From: Fragilaria crotonensis
Lineage: Eukaryota; Bacillariophyta; Fragilariophyceae; Fragilariales; Fragilariaceae
Length of the DNA: 50,131 nt
Assembly (NCBI GenBank): GCA_022925895.1
Contig: JAKSYS010000470.1
Span: 1-50,131 of the forward strand
Reading direction: 5' to 3'
The notes beneath the pieces are model-generated. The model was not told the DNA's origin, did no database searches, and saw only the letters and a list, made by a program, of their open reading frames with translations. The position numbers were made by a program, and so were the translations under genes. Shown here piece by piece: positions 33,907-42,445 of the stretch; the first letter of the stretch is position 1; the number at the start of each line of letters is the position of its first letter.

Positions 33907-34650
33907 ATGCGGGTTGTTGTAAAGCTGTGCTTGGTACCTCATTAGGTTCACCAATATCTTGGTTAGCGTCGCCATTATTGTCAAGATCATCCTCAACAAT
34001 GTCCATTGGTTTGGGATCAGGGTTGTTTGCAACTTCTGGTAACGGATCTGGGTCGGCATCAGGATAAAAGTTAACAGTTTCCCTAGTGGAGTCATTATTA
34101 CTGCAAGAGTAACAATGATTGTCAACAAAATCATCAACATCAGCATCAGCTGGGGAGCTTGGCAAATCTTCCACCTTGATTGGGACAGGGTGCTGAACAT
34201 CCAAATAGGTTAAACTCTCAGAGGAAATGGTCGGATTGTGGGCTCTGCAGGCCCATTGTTGTGGATTGGGGGAGGAAACCGCGGTACGAATGACAGTAGC
34301 TGCATTTCCCGTGTCAACGGCAGCGCAGTACAAGGGCGATGCGTCAGAACCGATAAAGGGACGTTTCGCAAAATCAGGAATCTCCAAAATGACGTCAGGA
34401 ATCGGGCTTGACGTGGAAAATTTGCAAACAGAATCGAGGGTTGTTGAGTTGTTGTCGGAATTTGGATTGGGATGGGACTCCCCAAAGGAACAGGGACTGT
34501 ACTGGGGAAAGTACCAGGGTAGTTAGGAGACGTAGGCGGGGTGGCCTTGGGAGTTTTGGGGGAATCCGGAATGTTTGGTTCAATCGTGGAAAAATCAGTA
34601 CAAAAATTCTGAGTACCGGATCCGTTGTCACTGTTCTCATCATGCGTCAT

Positions 34651-34931
34651 AGTTTTTCGTCGCGCGTCCGCTGAATTGCTGGAGGTTCCGGAATTTCGGC
34701 TCTTTTATGTGTCTCGTACCTTTTACGCAGATTATCTACCAGAAATTTGTTCGACAAACATCTAAATAATTCCTCGTTTCCAAAATGATAGAATATCTTC
34801 TGTTGATACACTATAATTAAAACCGTGCTTTATTTTGGAACTGTTTTTTAAATCGTTTGTTATGACAAGTACGACATCGATTCAATGTCTTGGATGAACT
34901 AGTACTATGTAGGGATATTTAAAAAAGGCGT
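34651..34931. other. intergenic between the T1 target ORF and the palindrome array
   Basis: AT-rich, with no gene seen. It presumably holds the 5' flank of the minus-strand ORF starting at 34650. Confidence 0.4.
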
Positions 34932-35051
34932 TGGCTCTTGAGCCACTGGCTCTTGAGCCACTGGCTCTTGAGCCATTGGCTCTTGAGCCCCTGGCTCTTG
35001 AGCCATTGGCTCTTAAGCCACTGGCTCTTAAGCCACTGGCTCAAGAGCCAA
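34932..35051. repeat. array of eight 15-bp interrupted palindromes
   Basis: Eight head-to-tail units of TGGCTCTTGAGCCAC type. Each unit carries GGCTC and GAGCC arms around TT and so can fold on itself. Units 6 and 7 have TTAA at the centre, and the eighth (35037-35051) carries the loop inverted (CTCAAGAGCC). A related four-unit array lies 400 bp to the right. Confidence 0.95.
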
Positions 35052-35189
35052 TTTACCTCGTCCAACTAGTCGAGGAACGTGTTTTCTTTAAATGAGAACT
35101 CGCCACACGGGGAACGGAAAAAAATGACAGGTCATCTAAGGTCGATGGTATGCGTATGCGTTACGTCTCCATTGATACATATGTATTTC

Positions 35190-35335
35190 GGCACATACTA
35201 CATTTTCTGTAAGCATCGGCGAAACAATATACAGGTATGAAGAGAATACATTCATACATATAGGCACATAGAACATTTTCTGTAAGCATCGGCGAAACAA
35301 TACTCAGGTATGAGGAGAATACATTCAGCGAATGA
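35190..35335. repeat. 73-bp tandem repeat, two copies
   Basis: Copies 35190-35262 and 35263-35335 share CATTTTCTGTAAGCATCGGC and AATACATTCA blocks with few differences. They lie between the two 15-bp arrays. No coding capacity is evident. Confidence 0.85.
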
Positions 35336-35444
35336 CAAGGAGTGGTATGACATAAAGTGCGAGCACTTTTGAGGACGAGCTCTATGACACAGACAAAACG
35401 TGTGTTCTTGAGTTTGACTTCGCCGGGGGCTGTTGTTCAGCCGT

Positions 35445-35504
35445 TGGCTCTTGAGACAACGGCTCTTGAGCCAATGGCTCTTGAGCCAGCGGCTCTTGAG
35501 ACAA
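35445..35504. repeat. second array of the 15-bp interrupted palindrome, four units
   Basis: Four units of GGCTCTTGAGCC / GGCTCTTGAGAC type with the same 15-bp period as 34932-35051. It is a multiple of three, so both strands stay open across it (for example LAQEP repeats on the minus strand), but I see no reason to call a gene. Confidence 0.92.
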
Positions 35505-36273
35505 CGGCTGCCGACACCTCAAATGTCGAATATCCTTAAGTAGGATTTTCATAAAACGTCGATTCCGTTGTCGCATAGTCTAATCTCAAGTTCTTTAGTT
35601 GAAGCTCAAAATTTGTCACGTCATGAGATTGATGTACCTAATGATCCGGACATTTGAAGTGATGGAACGTGGAATATTTGTCGGGCGTGACGAACAAAGT
35701 TGTAGAATTAGTATCCGTAGCCAGTAGTATACACTTATAGGTAAAAGAGCCGAAATTCCGGAACCTCCTGGTGTCCATCAAAATGCCCGAATTACTCCCA
35801 GAACTTTGAACAGTCATTTCTCGAGATCTATCGCTTCGATTTTGCTCAGATTTGGGGAGGGCACTAAAAAGGTTGTACTGTGGCGCCTGGCATCGCGTGG
35901 TATGGCGTGCAAGTGCGTGCGCGATCATGGTGAGTGTGTTTTGAAGAGACATCAATTGCTCGTTTCCAATGGCTCTGATGACCTTGTCAACGTCGTCTTG
36001 GATCTCCCCCAGGGTATAAGAGGCTTTAATTGGTTCCTCATCTTCGGTGAAAATGCCAATTGTGCAAACGTAGCGAGCCATGTTGATGGGATAAAATCTG
36101 CGAGCGCGAGGCCTGCACTTCGAGGAAACCATAGGAGGCTAAATAAGCTCCTGTGGCTGGTGGCGTTTGGATGGCGGCATTGGCGTCCGCGATGTCGATT
36201 GTGGAGTGTGGATGTTCCATGTTCTTGTTGTATTTATTGTTGCTGACCTTGGTGGTTGTAGCAAATGTAGTCC

Positions 36274-36570
<297 letters not shown>

Positions 36571-36722
36571 CCTCCTCATTATCATCTGCAGGTCCAATGT
36601 CTTTGTAGTTATCATTGGTAGATGCATAATGCTTTGTAGTTTCATTTTCTGGTTCAGTAGTTGTGCCCTTGTTGTTGTCATCCGTGGTGGTTGAAGTAGT
36701 TGGAATAGTTGGAGAAGTGCAT

Positions 36723-36745
36723 CACAAGGTGGCGGGTGGTACATG
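36723..36745 (+). repeat. T2 left terminal inverted repeat
   Basis: CACAAGGTGGCGGGTGGTAC followed by ATG; matches the reverse complement of 46087-46109 at about 19 of 23 positions. The first ten bases are identical to the T1 ends. Confidence 0.8.
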
Positions 36746-36777
36746 TAACATATTTGTTACATAGACTGTTTTTTTTT

Positions 36778-36983
36778 GAGTCCGGTACAGTTCGAAATAT
36801 CTTATTACAATGTACCATATTGATTTTCCTGTTTATTTTTTTGTGCATGTACCAATATTTTTTGAGTCCAGTACATCGTCCCGACGTGCATGTTACATGT
36901 AAAATTTTTTTTATTGTACCATTGCCTGCTTACTGTCCGTAATTTGTTTGTCTTTGTACAATGTTTTTTTTTAGTCCAGTACA
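36778..36983 (+). repeat. three subterminal GAGTCCRGTACA repeats
   Basis: GAGTCCGGTACA at 36778-36789, GAGTCCAGTACA at 36864-36875 and TAGTCCAGTACA at 36972-36983, each directly behind a run of T. A GAGTCCATGTA match sits next to the right terminus (46082-46092). Spaced subterminal repeats are known as transposase-accessory binding sites in CACTA elements; here that role is inferred. Confidence 0.7.
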
Positions 36984-37224
36984 GCGTTGTAACATTCATT
37001 CTACACCAATCACCTTTTTGTCACTGCACCACGCATGCTTTGGATGTCCATTCTTTGTTACAATGTATCATCTTGTCACAGTACCATTCCTGTATAATAA
37101 TACTGCTTTTCATAGTACTGGGTCGCTGCGTTCAATTGTTGCTAGTTACAACTCAATAAATGCATTGACTACTTGTTCATTCCGGTCCAAACTCCTTTGC
37201 GAATCACTGTAATCCACCTCCCTC

Positions 37225-38922
37225 TCATTGCTCCTCCACTCCCTGTCCTGCTTGTTGCCGAAGACTTGCCATTAGCCTACCCTCAGCCTCCCTTGCATTT
37301 CGACTGGCCCTGTCCTCTTGCACCATTTGGCACAATTCATTGAATCGCAGCACACCGTCCTCGCTCCAGCCTCCATATTCACAGTACCCAACGCTACTTC
37401 TTGTGTACCTCCCAGCAATCCGTTTTGACCTCTCTTCTCCCCTTCGATCCTCGTGGTACCTCTTGATCCACTTGTCAATATAATTTTCATATAGAAGCAA
37501 CGCAAATGCTTCGTCCGAAACCGTCACAATCAGTTCTCCGGTATCGTTTGATGTTGCTTCTGATATCATTGCCTTATACTTTGTCCTCGCCCCCCATGCC
37601 CTCTTTCCACTGACACATTCCAGCAATTCACCAGCAAACCACAGAAAGGCCTCTCTCTCCAGATCAGACTGTGACTGCCGTAGCTTGCAAAGGATATCCA
37701 TTGAATAGGGCGGTGGCTCCACTTCATCAACATGGTTTTTAATCTTCAGCAGTTTCATCACTGCTTCAGTAGCAGCTTGCCCACATGTGCTACGTTTAGT
37801 ATTCAGGCTTCCAACGACACATGTTTTGTAGATCCTCACAAATTTGGAAGCATCAGCTGGTTTCTCCGAATCCACAACCACCTGCATTACCTTGTCGAAG
37901 TGTTCCCCGCTTGTAATGAACTTGCATTTCCGGAAGACTTTCGTTTTCACCACAATCTGTATGCGATCGGCAACATGTTTCTGCTGCATTGCTTTTGCGG
38001 CTCTGTAGGACATGGCTCGTCTTCCGGCTTCATGTAGTAGTGTCCGATCTCCTGCCCTGTACCTGATATCTTGTCCAACACCTTCGTGATGTTCCCAAAT
38101 GGACTCCTGCTGGTTCTGCACGTGGTGTCTCTGGTGCATTTCCTGATTCATTGGAGGTTGCTGCTGTCGAGAGACCAACAAGTCATCATTGAAGTCGTTT
38201 CCTCTGGATGGAGGCAATCGTCCATTCTGACGAACATGGTTGTCTGACTGTGTGCTTGTCCAATGATTGAGTGGAGCTTGTGTCCTGTTCTGGTCACGTG
38301 CAGTTTGGATGGGTCTGTCTCCGAATGGAGGTCTGCCTCCGGTAGATGGCGGCCTGCCACCGACTTGCATATTTGCAGTACTGTTGCTTCCACCCTGCAG
38401 CATATTCCCATTGTTCAGGTGATATGAAGTGTCACCTGGAATGTCTCTGGATGGAGGCATGCCGTCGACTTGCACATCACCAGAAAAATGGGGTCCTCCC
38501 TCCTGTTGCTGGCGATCCCGCTCATGGTGACCTTCTCCTACTGCATGAGAGTCATCCTCACTACTAGAGCAGTTATCTTGTGAAAGGGTGTCTAGTTCCT
38601 CCAATACAGACTTAGATGGTGAGCTTCCTCTACTCTCGTTGCCATTTGCGTTCAAATGCCGTTCCAAATTTTGATTCAAGTTGCGCAGACTCCTCCTCTG
38701 CTGTACTCTCCTTCCCTGCACATCTTTTGACCTACCTCCTGATTCTGGGTCTATGTTTTCATCATTCCAAACCCTCTTTGGCGGCATTCCTGTTCGTCTT
38801 AATTGCTTGTTTCCTCTTACCTGGTCGTACAATGTTTCAGACAATGTGTTGGAGTTTGTGTTTCTTTTCATGTTTTGTGCGCTCCTTTTGTTGGGCGGAT
38901 GCGAGGACAACCGGTCGTACAT
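37225..38922 (-). CDS. gene A of T2, unrecognised transposon-associated protein
   Basis: An intact 565-codon ORF, ATG at 38920-38922, beginning MYDRLSSHPPNKRSAQNMKR. Residues 1 to about 300 are hydrophilic, rich in Gln, Asn, Arg and Pro, with repeats of a GGRPPSTGGRPP kind, and look disordered. From about 310 the sequence is ordered and conserved with T1: KVFRKCKFITSGEHFDKVMQ, NTKRSTCGQAATEAV, EREAFLWFAGELLECVSGKR, VTVSDEAFALLLYENYIDKW and GYCEYGGWSEDGVLRFNELC. I recall similar C-terminal blocks in diatom hypothetical proteins but no known function. It lies in T2 upstream of nothing else on its strand except the transposase 3.5 kb away. Its promoter and first codons are duplicated at 39734-39785. 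A DNA-binding or recombination accessory role is possible but unproved. Confidence 0.8.
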   Translation of the reverse strand: MYDRLSSHPPNKRSAQNMKRNTNSNTLSETLYDQVRGNKQLRRTGMPPKRVWNDENIDPESGGRSKDVQGRRVQQRRSLRNLNQNLERHLNANGNESRGSSPSKSVLEELDTLSQDNCSSSEDDSHAVGEGHHERDRQQQEGGPHFSGDVQVDGMPPSRDIPGDTSYHLNNGNMLQGGSNSTANMQVGGRPPSTGGRPPFGDRPIQTARDQNRTQAPLNHWTSTQSDNHVRQNGRLPPSRGNDFNDDLLVSRQQQPPMNQEMHQRHHVQNQQESIWEHHEGVGQDIRYRAGDRTLLHEAGRRAMSYRAAKAMQQKHVADRIQIVVKTKVFRKCKFITSGEHFDKVMQVVVDSEKPADASKFVRIYKTCVVGSLNTKRSTCGQAATEAVMKLLKIKNHVDEVEPPPYSMDILCKLRQSQSDLEREAFLWFAGELLECVSGKRAWGARTKYKAMISEATSNDTGELIVTVSDEAFALLLYENYIDKWIKRYHEDRRGEERSKRIAGRYTRSSVGYCEYGGWSEDGVLRFNELCQMVQEDRASRNAREAEGRLMASLRQQAGQGVEEQ

Positions 38923-38941
38923 TTGATTTCAAATCACCGTA
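38888..38941 (-). promoter_or_regulatory. gene A start region, first copy of a duplication
   Basis: TTGGGCGGATGCGAGGACAA and the following bases through the start codon and CAAATCACCGTA recur at 39734-39786, offset 845 bp. Beyond that both copies continue with TGTACATGCTGTATGTACAG and TATGTCYCCACGTACGCATTG-like sequence. It therefore includes both the translation start and upstream DNA of gene A. Confidence 0.8.
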
Positions 38942-39443
38942 CTAGTACTCCTTGTACATGCTGTATGTACAGCTATATTTACTACGTTTATGTTCTATTG
39001 TATACATGGTCACGCTATACATATGTCCACGTACGCATTGCGTTTATGTAGAACCTATTTTCGGCAACTTTGGTGTTTTCTTGCACCAGTGCAACTACTT
39101 CTGGCGTGCTTTTTGCACCCGCAACGCTAAAAGCCAAAATATTGCAATTTCCTCACACAGTATCATTCTACTGCGTCAAAGTGGATGTCATCGCATGTCG
39201 TCATCGGACGAAACGAAGATGTGAAGTTTGCGTGCCATACCAGGTACTACGAAACGCATCAAGTACAAGTACAGCAATGATTGCTTCACAAGAACAACTT
39301 TGATTGGAAAATTCATACTGTTGCACTCCGTTAAATTCCTACTGTTCATACTACAGTACAAGTAACCTGATTCGAATGGTTCGACAATGCATTCGGATGA
39401 TTCGATTACATTACTCCTTTGAGTCGAGCAAGTCAAAAACAGG

Positions 39444-39612
39444 CACGCTATTCATTCTATTTTCATTCTTTTCACCATTGATATAGCGTGTCAAGAATGA
39501 AATAGCGTGACCAAAATGTCAAAAGGCCCAACCGGTGGTATAATTTTTGGACATTTTCGTCACGCTATTAGACCATTTTTGCAAAATAGCGTGACGGGTG
39601 GGGATGCTCTTA
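39444..39612. repeat. fold-back sequence with inverted AATAGCGTGAC motifs
   Basis: AATAGCGTGACCAAAATGTC (39501-39520) pairs with GACATTTTCGTCACGCTATT (39550-39569) at 19 of 20 positions. Further copies of the motif lie at 39444-39452 and 39483-39490 (inverted pair) and 39583-39596. The right edge reads GGGGATGCTCTTA. It resembles a small fold-back or MITE insertion inside T2; exact ends are not clear. Confidence 0.65.
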
Positions 39613-40547
39613 TGTTCTATTTTAGACATGGTGTATACATATGTCTCCACGTACGCATTGCTATGTTACTGTATGTAGTACGTTTAGTACCACGCATGGT
39701 ATTTGAATTTTGTTTGTACCAGCATGACGTTTTCGTTGGGCGGATGCGAGGACAACCGGTCGTACATTTGATTTCAAATCACCGTATGCATACTATTACT
39801 CCCTGTACATGCTGTATGTACAGCTATATTTTCCTACGTTTGTGTTCTATTACGTTTAGTACCTCGCATGGTATTTGAATTTTGTTTGTACCAGCATGAT
39901 GTAGATGTCTGTGCTGGGTACTTTGAGGCATAGTACCTGAATTCAATTCTACACCGGTTTGCAACGCATTTTCTCAATGCAAAGATATATAGTCACGTAT
40001 GTAGTATTTCGAACGAAATTTTGCGTGCATATGCGCATATGCTCCCACTATGAGCAAGTTGTAGTATGCATATCTTTGATACTTAGCACAGGTTGATACG
40101 TACTACGTATCAATCGTCTGCAACATGTCAGTGCCCGACGGTTATGATAGTCGTTTTGCACGTATTGCCAGTGTAAGCTACAGTTATCAAATGGTTTCCA
40201 AGTTTCAACTTATTCCCTATGTAACTAAGTTTCTTCATACATGGCATATATCTAGATACCTTCTTTGCATGTATGCGTGTACATGGCAAATTCCTATGTA
40301 ACTAAGTTTCTACATATATGGCATATATGTAGATACCTTCTTTGTATGTATGCTTGTACAGCGCAAATTTGTGGTTTTTAAGCGGCAAAATGAAGTCCCA
40401 CATTGCAGTCTTGTTGTTTGTGCAACATATGTTGCTTGAACTAGCCTGTACGTAGTCCTCTAGTACTTTTTCACCGCTCTGCTTTTTAGTTTCTTTCCGC
40501 AATTTGTAGCAATTAACACACGTTCACAGGTTTGACGAATACGATCT
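39613..40547. other. non-coding stretch of T2 with duplicated gene A 5' sequence
   Basis: 39734-39860 repeats the gene A start region and its upstream flank. 40200-40360 contains two similar copies of TTCCTATGTAACTAAGTTTC and ATATATCTAGATACCTTCTTTG-like sequence about 80-90 bp apart. No gene is supported. Confidence 0.6.
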
Positions 40548-41712
40548 TTGTTGCCATCCAGTAACAATCAAGATCAAATCGTCGCTTCCATCCAGTGACA
40601 CGGTGCTTAACGTTGCGAGAGGAATTGTCGTTCCGTCGCTTCGCTGACGCGGTGCCGCTTAACGTTGCGAAAGGAATCTTCGTCGCCCTTACCGACGTTG
40701 TACTTGAGGTTTCAAAGTGATCGTCGCTGCCATCCAGTGACGCGTTCGCATCGCTGCAAAGAAACAACGTCGCGAAGAAACGAATCGTCGTTGCCATCCA
40801 GTGACGCTCGATTGTGTGTTGACGCCGCAGTTCTTGACGTTGCGAAGAGGATCGTCGTTGCAATCCAGTGACGCGGTGCTTGACGTTGCGAAGAATTGTC
40901 ATCGCCATCGCTTTGACGTTGCGAAGAAACGAATCGTCGTTGCCATCCAGTGACGCTCGATTGTTTGTTGACGCCGCGGTACTTGACGTTGCGAAGAGAA
41001 TCGTCGTTGCCATCCAGTGACGCGGTGCTTGACGTTGCGAAGAGAATTGTCGTCGCCATCGCTTTGACGTCGCGAAGAAACGAATCGTCGTTGCCATCCA
41101 GTGACGCTCGATTGTTTGTTGACGCCGCGGTACTTGACGTTGCGAAAGGATCGTCGTTGCCATCCAGTGACGCGGTGTTTGACGTTGCGAAGAGAATTGT
41201 CATCGCCATCGCTTTGACGTTGCGAAGAAACGAATCGTCGTTGCCATCCAGTGACGCTCGATTGTTTGTTGACGCCGCGGTACTTGACGTTGCGAAGAGA
41301 ATCGTCGTTGCCATCCAGTGACGCGGTGCTTGACGTTGCGAAGAGAATTGTCGTCGCCATCGCTTTGACGTTGCGAAGAAACGAATCGTCGTTGCCATCC
41401 AGTGACGCTCGATTGTTTGTTGACGCCGCGGTACTTGACGTTGCGAAAGGATCGTCGTTGCCATCCAGTGACGCGGTGCTTGACGTTGCGAAGAGAATTG
41501 TTGTCGCCATCGCTTGACGTTGCGAGGAGAATCGTCGTTGCCATCCAGTGACGCGGAGCTTGACGTTGCGAAGAGAATTGTCGCCATTGCTTGACGTTGC
41601 GAAGAAACGAATCGTCGTTGCCATCCAGTGACGCTCGATTGTTTGTTGACGCCGCGGTACCTGACGTTGCGAAGAGGATCGTCGTTGCCATCCAGTGACG
41701 CGGTGCTTGTTG
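40548..41712. repeat. minisatellite with about 150-bp higher-order unit
   Basis: The phrase GCGAAGAAACGAATCGTCG recurs at 40772, 40921, 41072, 41222, 41373 and 41599, that is at intervals of 149-151 bp and one of 226 bp. Each unit is built from three related subunits carrying TGCCATCCAGTGACGC and TTGACGTTGCGAAGA. As 150 is divisible by three, all minus-strand frames stay open for many hundreds of bases (348, 241 and 163 codons). I treat these frames as a by-product of the repeat, not as a gene. Confidence 0.93.
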
Positions 41713-41719
41713 TTCTTAC

Positions 41720-42445
41720 AATTATGTCTACTTCACCATTTGGGAGACGCTCTTGCAATCATACTCGGGAATGTGGCTCCTCTCTTGTGAGAACCGCAAA
41801 CGCAAGGCGGACTCTGATGTCTTGGATGTTCAGGATCTCGCCTCGCCGGTACGTCGTGTGTTGGTGGCTTCCCATGTGGTTGGGGGCCGAACGTTTCCTG
41901 GAGCTTTCGCGTTATATCATTGCGGGTACAAAAATCCACGTGTCTTTTGCGGTCTTTCGTCTGGAGATGAGTCGCATTTTCGGATCCCGCGCGCCGCAGA
42001 CATTCTGCCCTAGTCAAGTGCAGGCTGCGGCGGTGTTGTCGAAATGCATTCCACGTCATCTGTCGGAGTCTTTCACCAAGCGCTTTCTCCATCATCAGGG
42101 ATTGCCCACAGCCGGTTCAAAGTGGGTGCATGATGCCATCCTGCCTGGAGCACAGGTTTGCAAAACCTTCGTTTCCAGTATTCACGAAGCACTAGTGGAT
42201 ACCTTTGGTGTTGGTAATGTTTCCGTGGAACAGTGCCAATTCATGAAGTGTGATCGCGACAAGACGTGTGGTGTGGCTGTTCCTCACGTTCTTGAGATCA
42301 TTGTTCTCGATGCTGTCTTGGCGCGTTCCAAGAAAGTTCCAAGGCCATTGTCTTCCACCCGCGCTACGGTTGATACTCCTGTCAAGATGCGTATTGATGA
42401 CATTTCCCTGAAGGAGCCCTGTCACGACCACCGTTTCAGGGCGTT
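41720..42445 (+). CDS. unrecognised plus-strand ORF of T2 (gene C), frameshifted
   Basis: Protein-like sequence lies in two overlapping frames: 41753-42013 (GMWLLSCENRKRKADSDVLD, VVGGRTFPGAFALYHCGY) and then the frame open to 42560, from about 42010 (QVQAAAVLSKCIPRHLSESF, KWVHDAILPGAQVCKTFVSS, FGVGNVSVEQCQFMKCDRDK). One shift near 42010 would join them. It is convergent with the transposase and absent from T1. I recognise no family; it may be cargo or part of an older insertion. The final 40 codons of the second frame run into the 27-bp repeat of the gene B tail and are probably not part of it. Confidence 0.4.

Larger units (their letters stand above)
29176..34650 (-). pseudogene. unrecognised ORF split by transposon T1
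   Basis: The upstream half reads on the minus strand from 34650 to 33907 (start MTHDENSDNGSGTQNF; a frame change near 34500 leads into the frame with DVILEIPDFAKRPFIGSD and DIGEPNEVPSTALQQPA). The downstream half runs from 29672 to the stop at 29176 (VPPLHPAPPLQYPNPLNVVH, LADPPELNIIRGLDKHY). With T1 and one AT removed, codon GCA at 33908-33910 is followed by TGC formed from 33907 and 29672-29671, in frame with the downstream half and without a stop. The upstream half is acidic and Pro/Asn-rich; the downstream half ends in a basic Thr-rich tail. I do not recognise the protein. It may be a cellular gene or another mobile-element gene. Confidence 0.6.

Noticed and set aside
34932-35051. CRISPR-like or terminator-like palindromic array
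   Set aside because: Units abut directly with no spacers; it is a simple 15-bp tandem repeat.
36100-36132. Very short intron joining the polyAsn frame to the 36132-35638 frame
   Set aside because: A GT...AG pair exists but would give a 17-bp intron; a simple indel is more likely.
40548-41712. CRISPR-like regular repeats
   Set aside because: The whole unit repeats, with no unique spacers, and the context is a eukaryotic transposon.
40712-41758. 348-codon minus ORF with repeated peptides
   Set aside because: Three frames are equally open because the repeat unit is 50 codons long; no start context or domain supports a gene.
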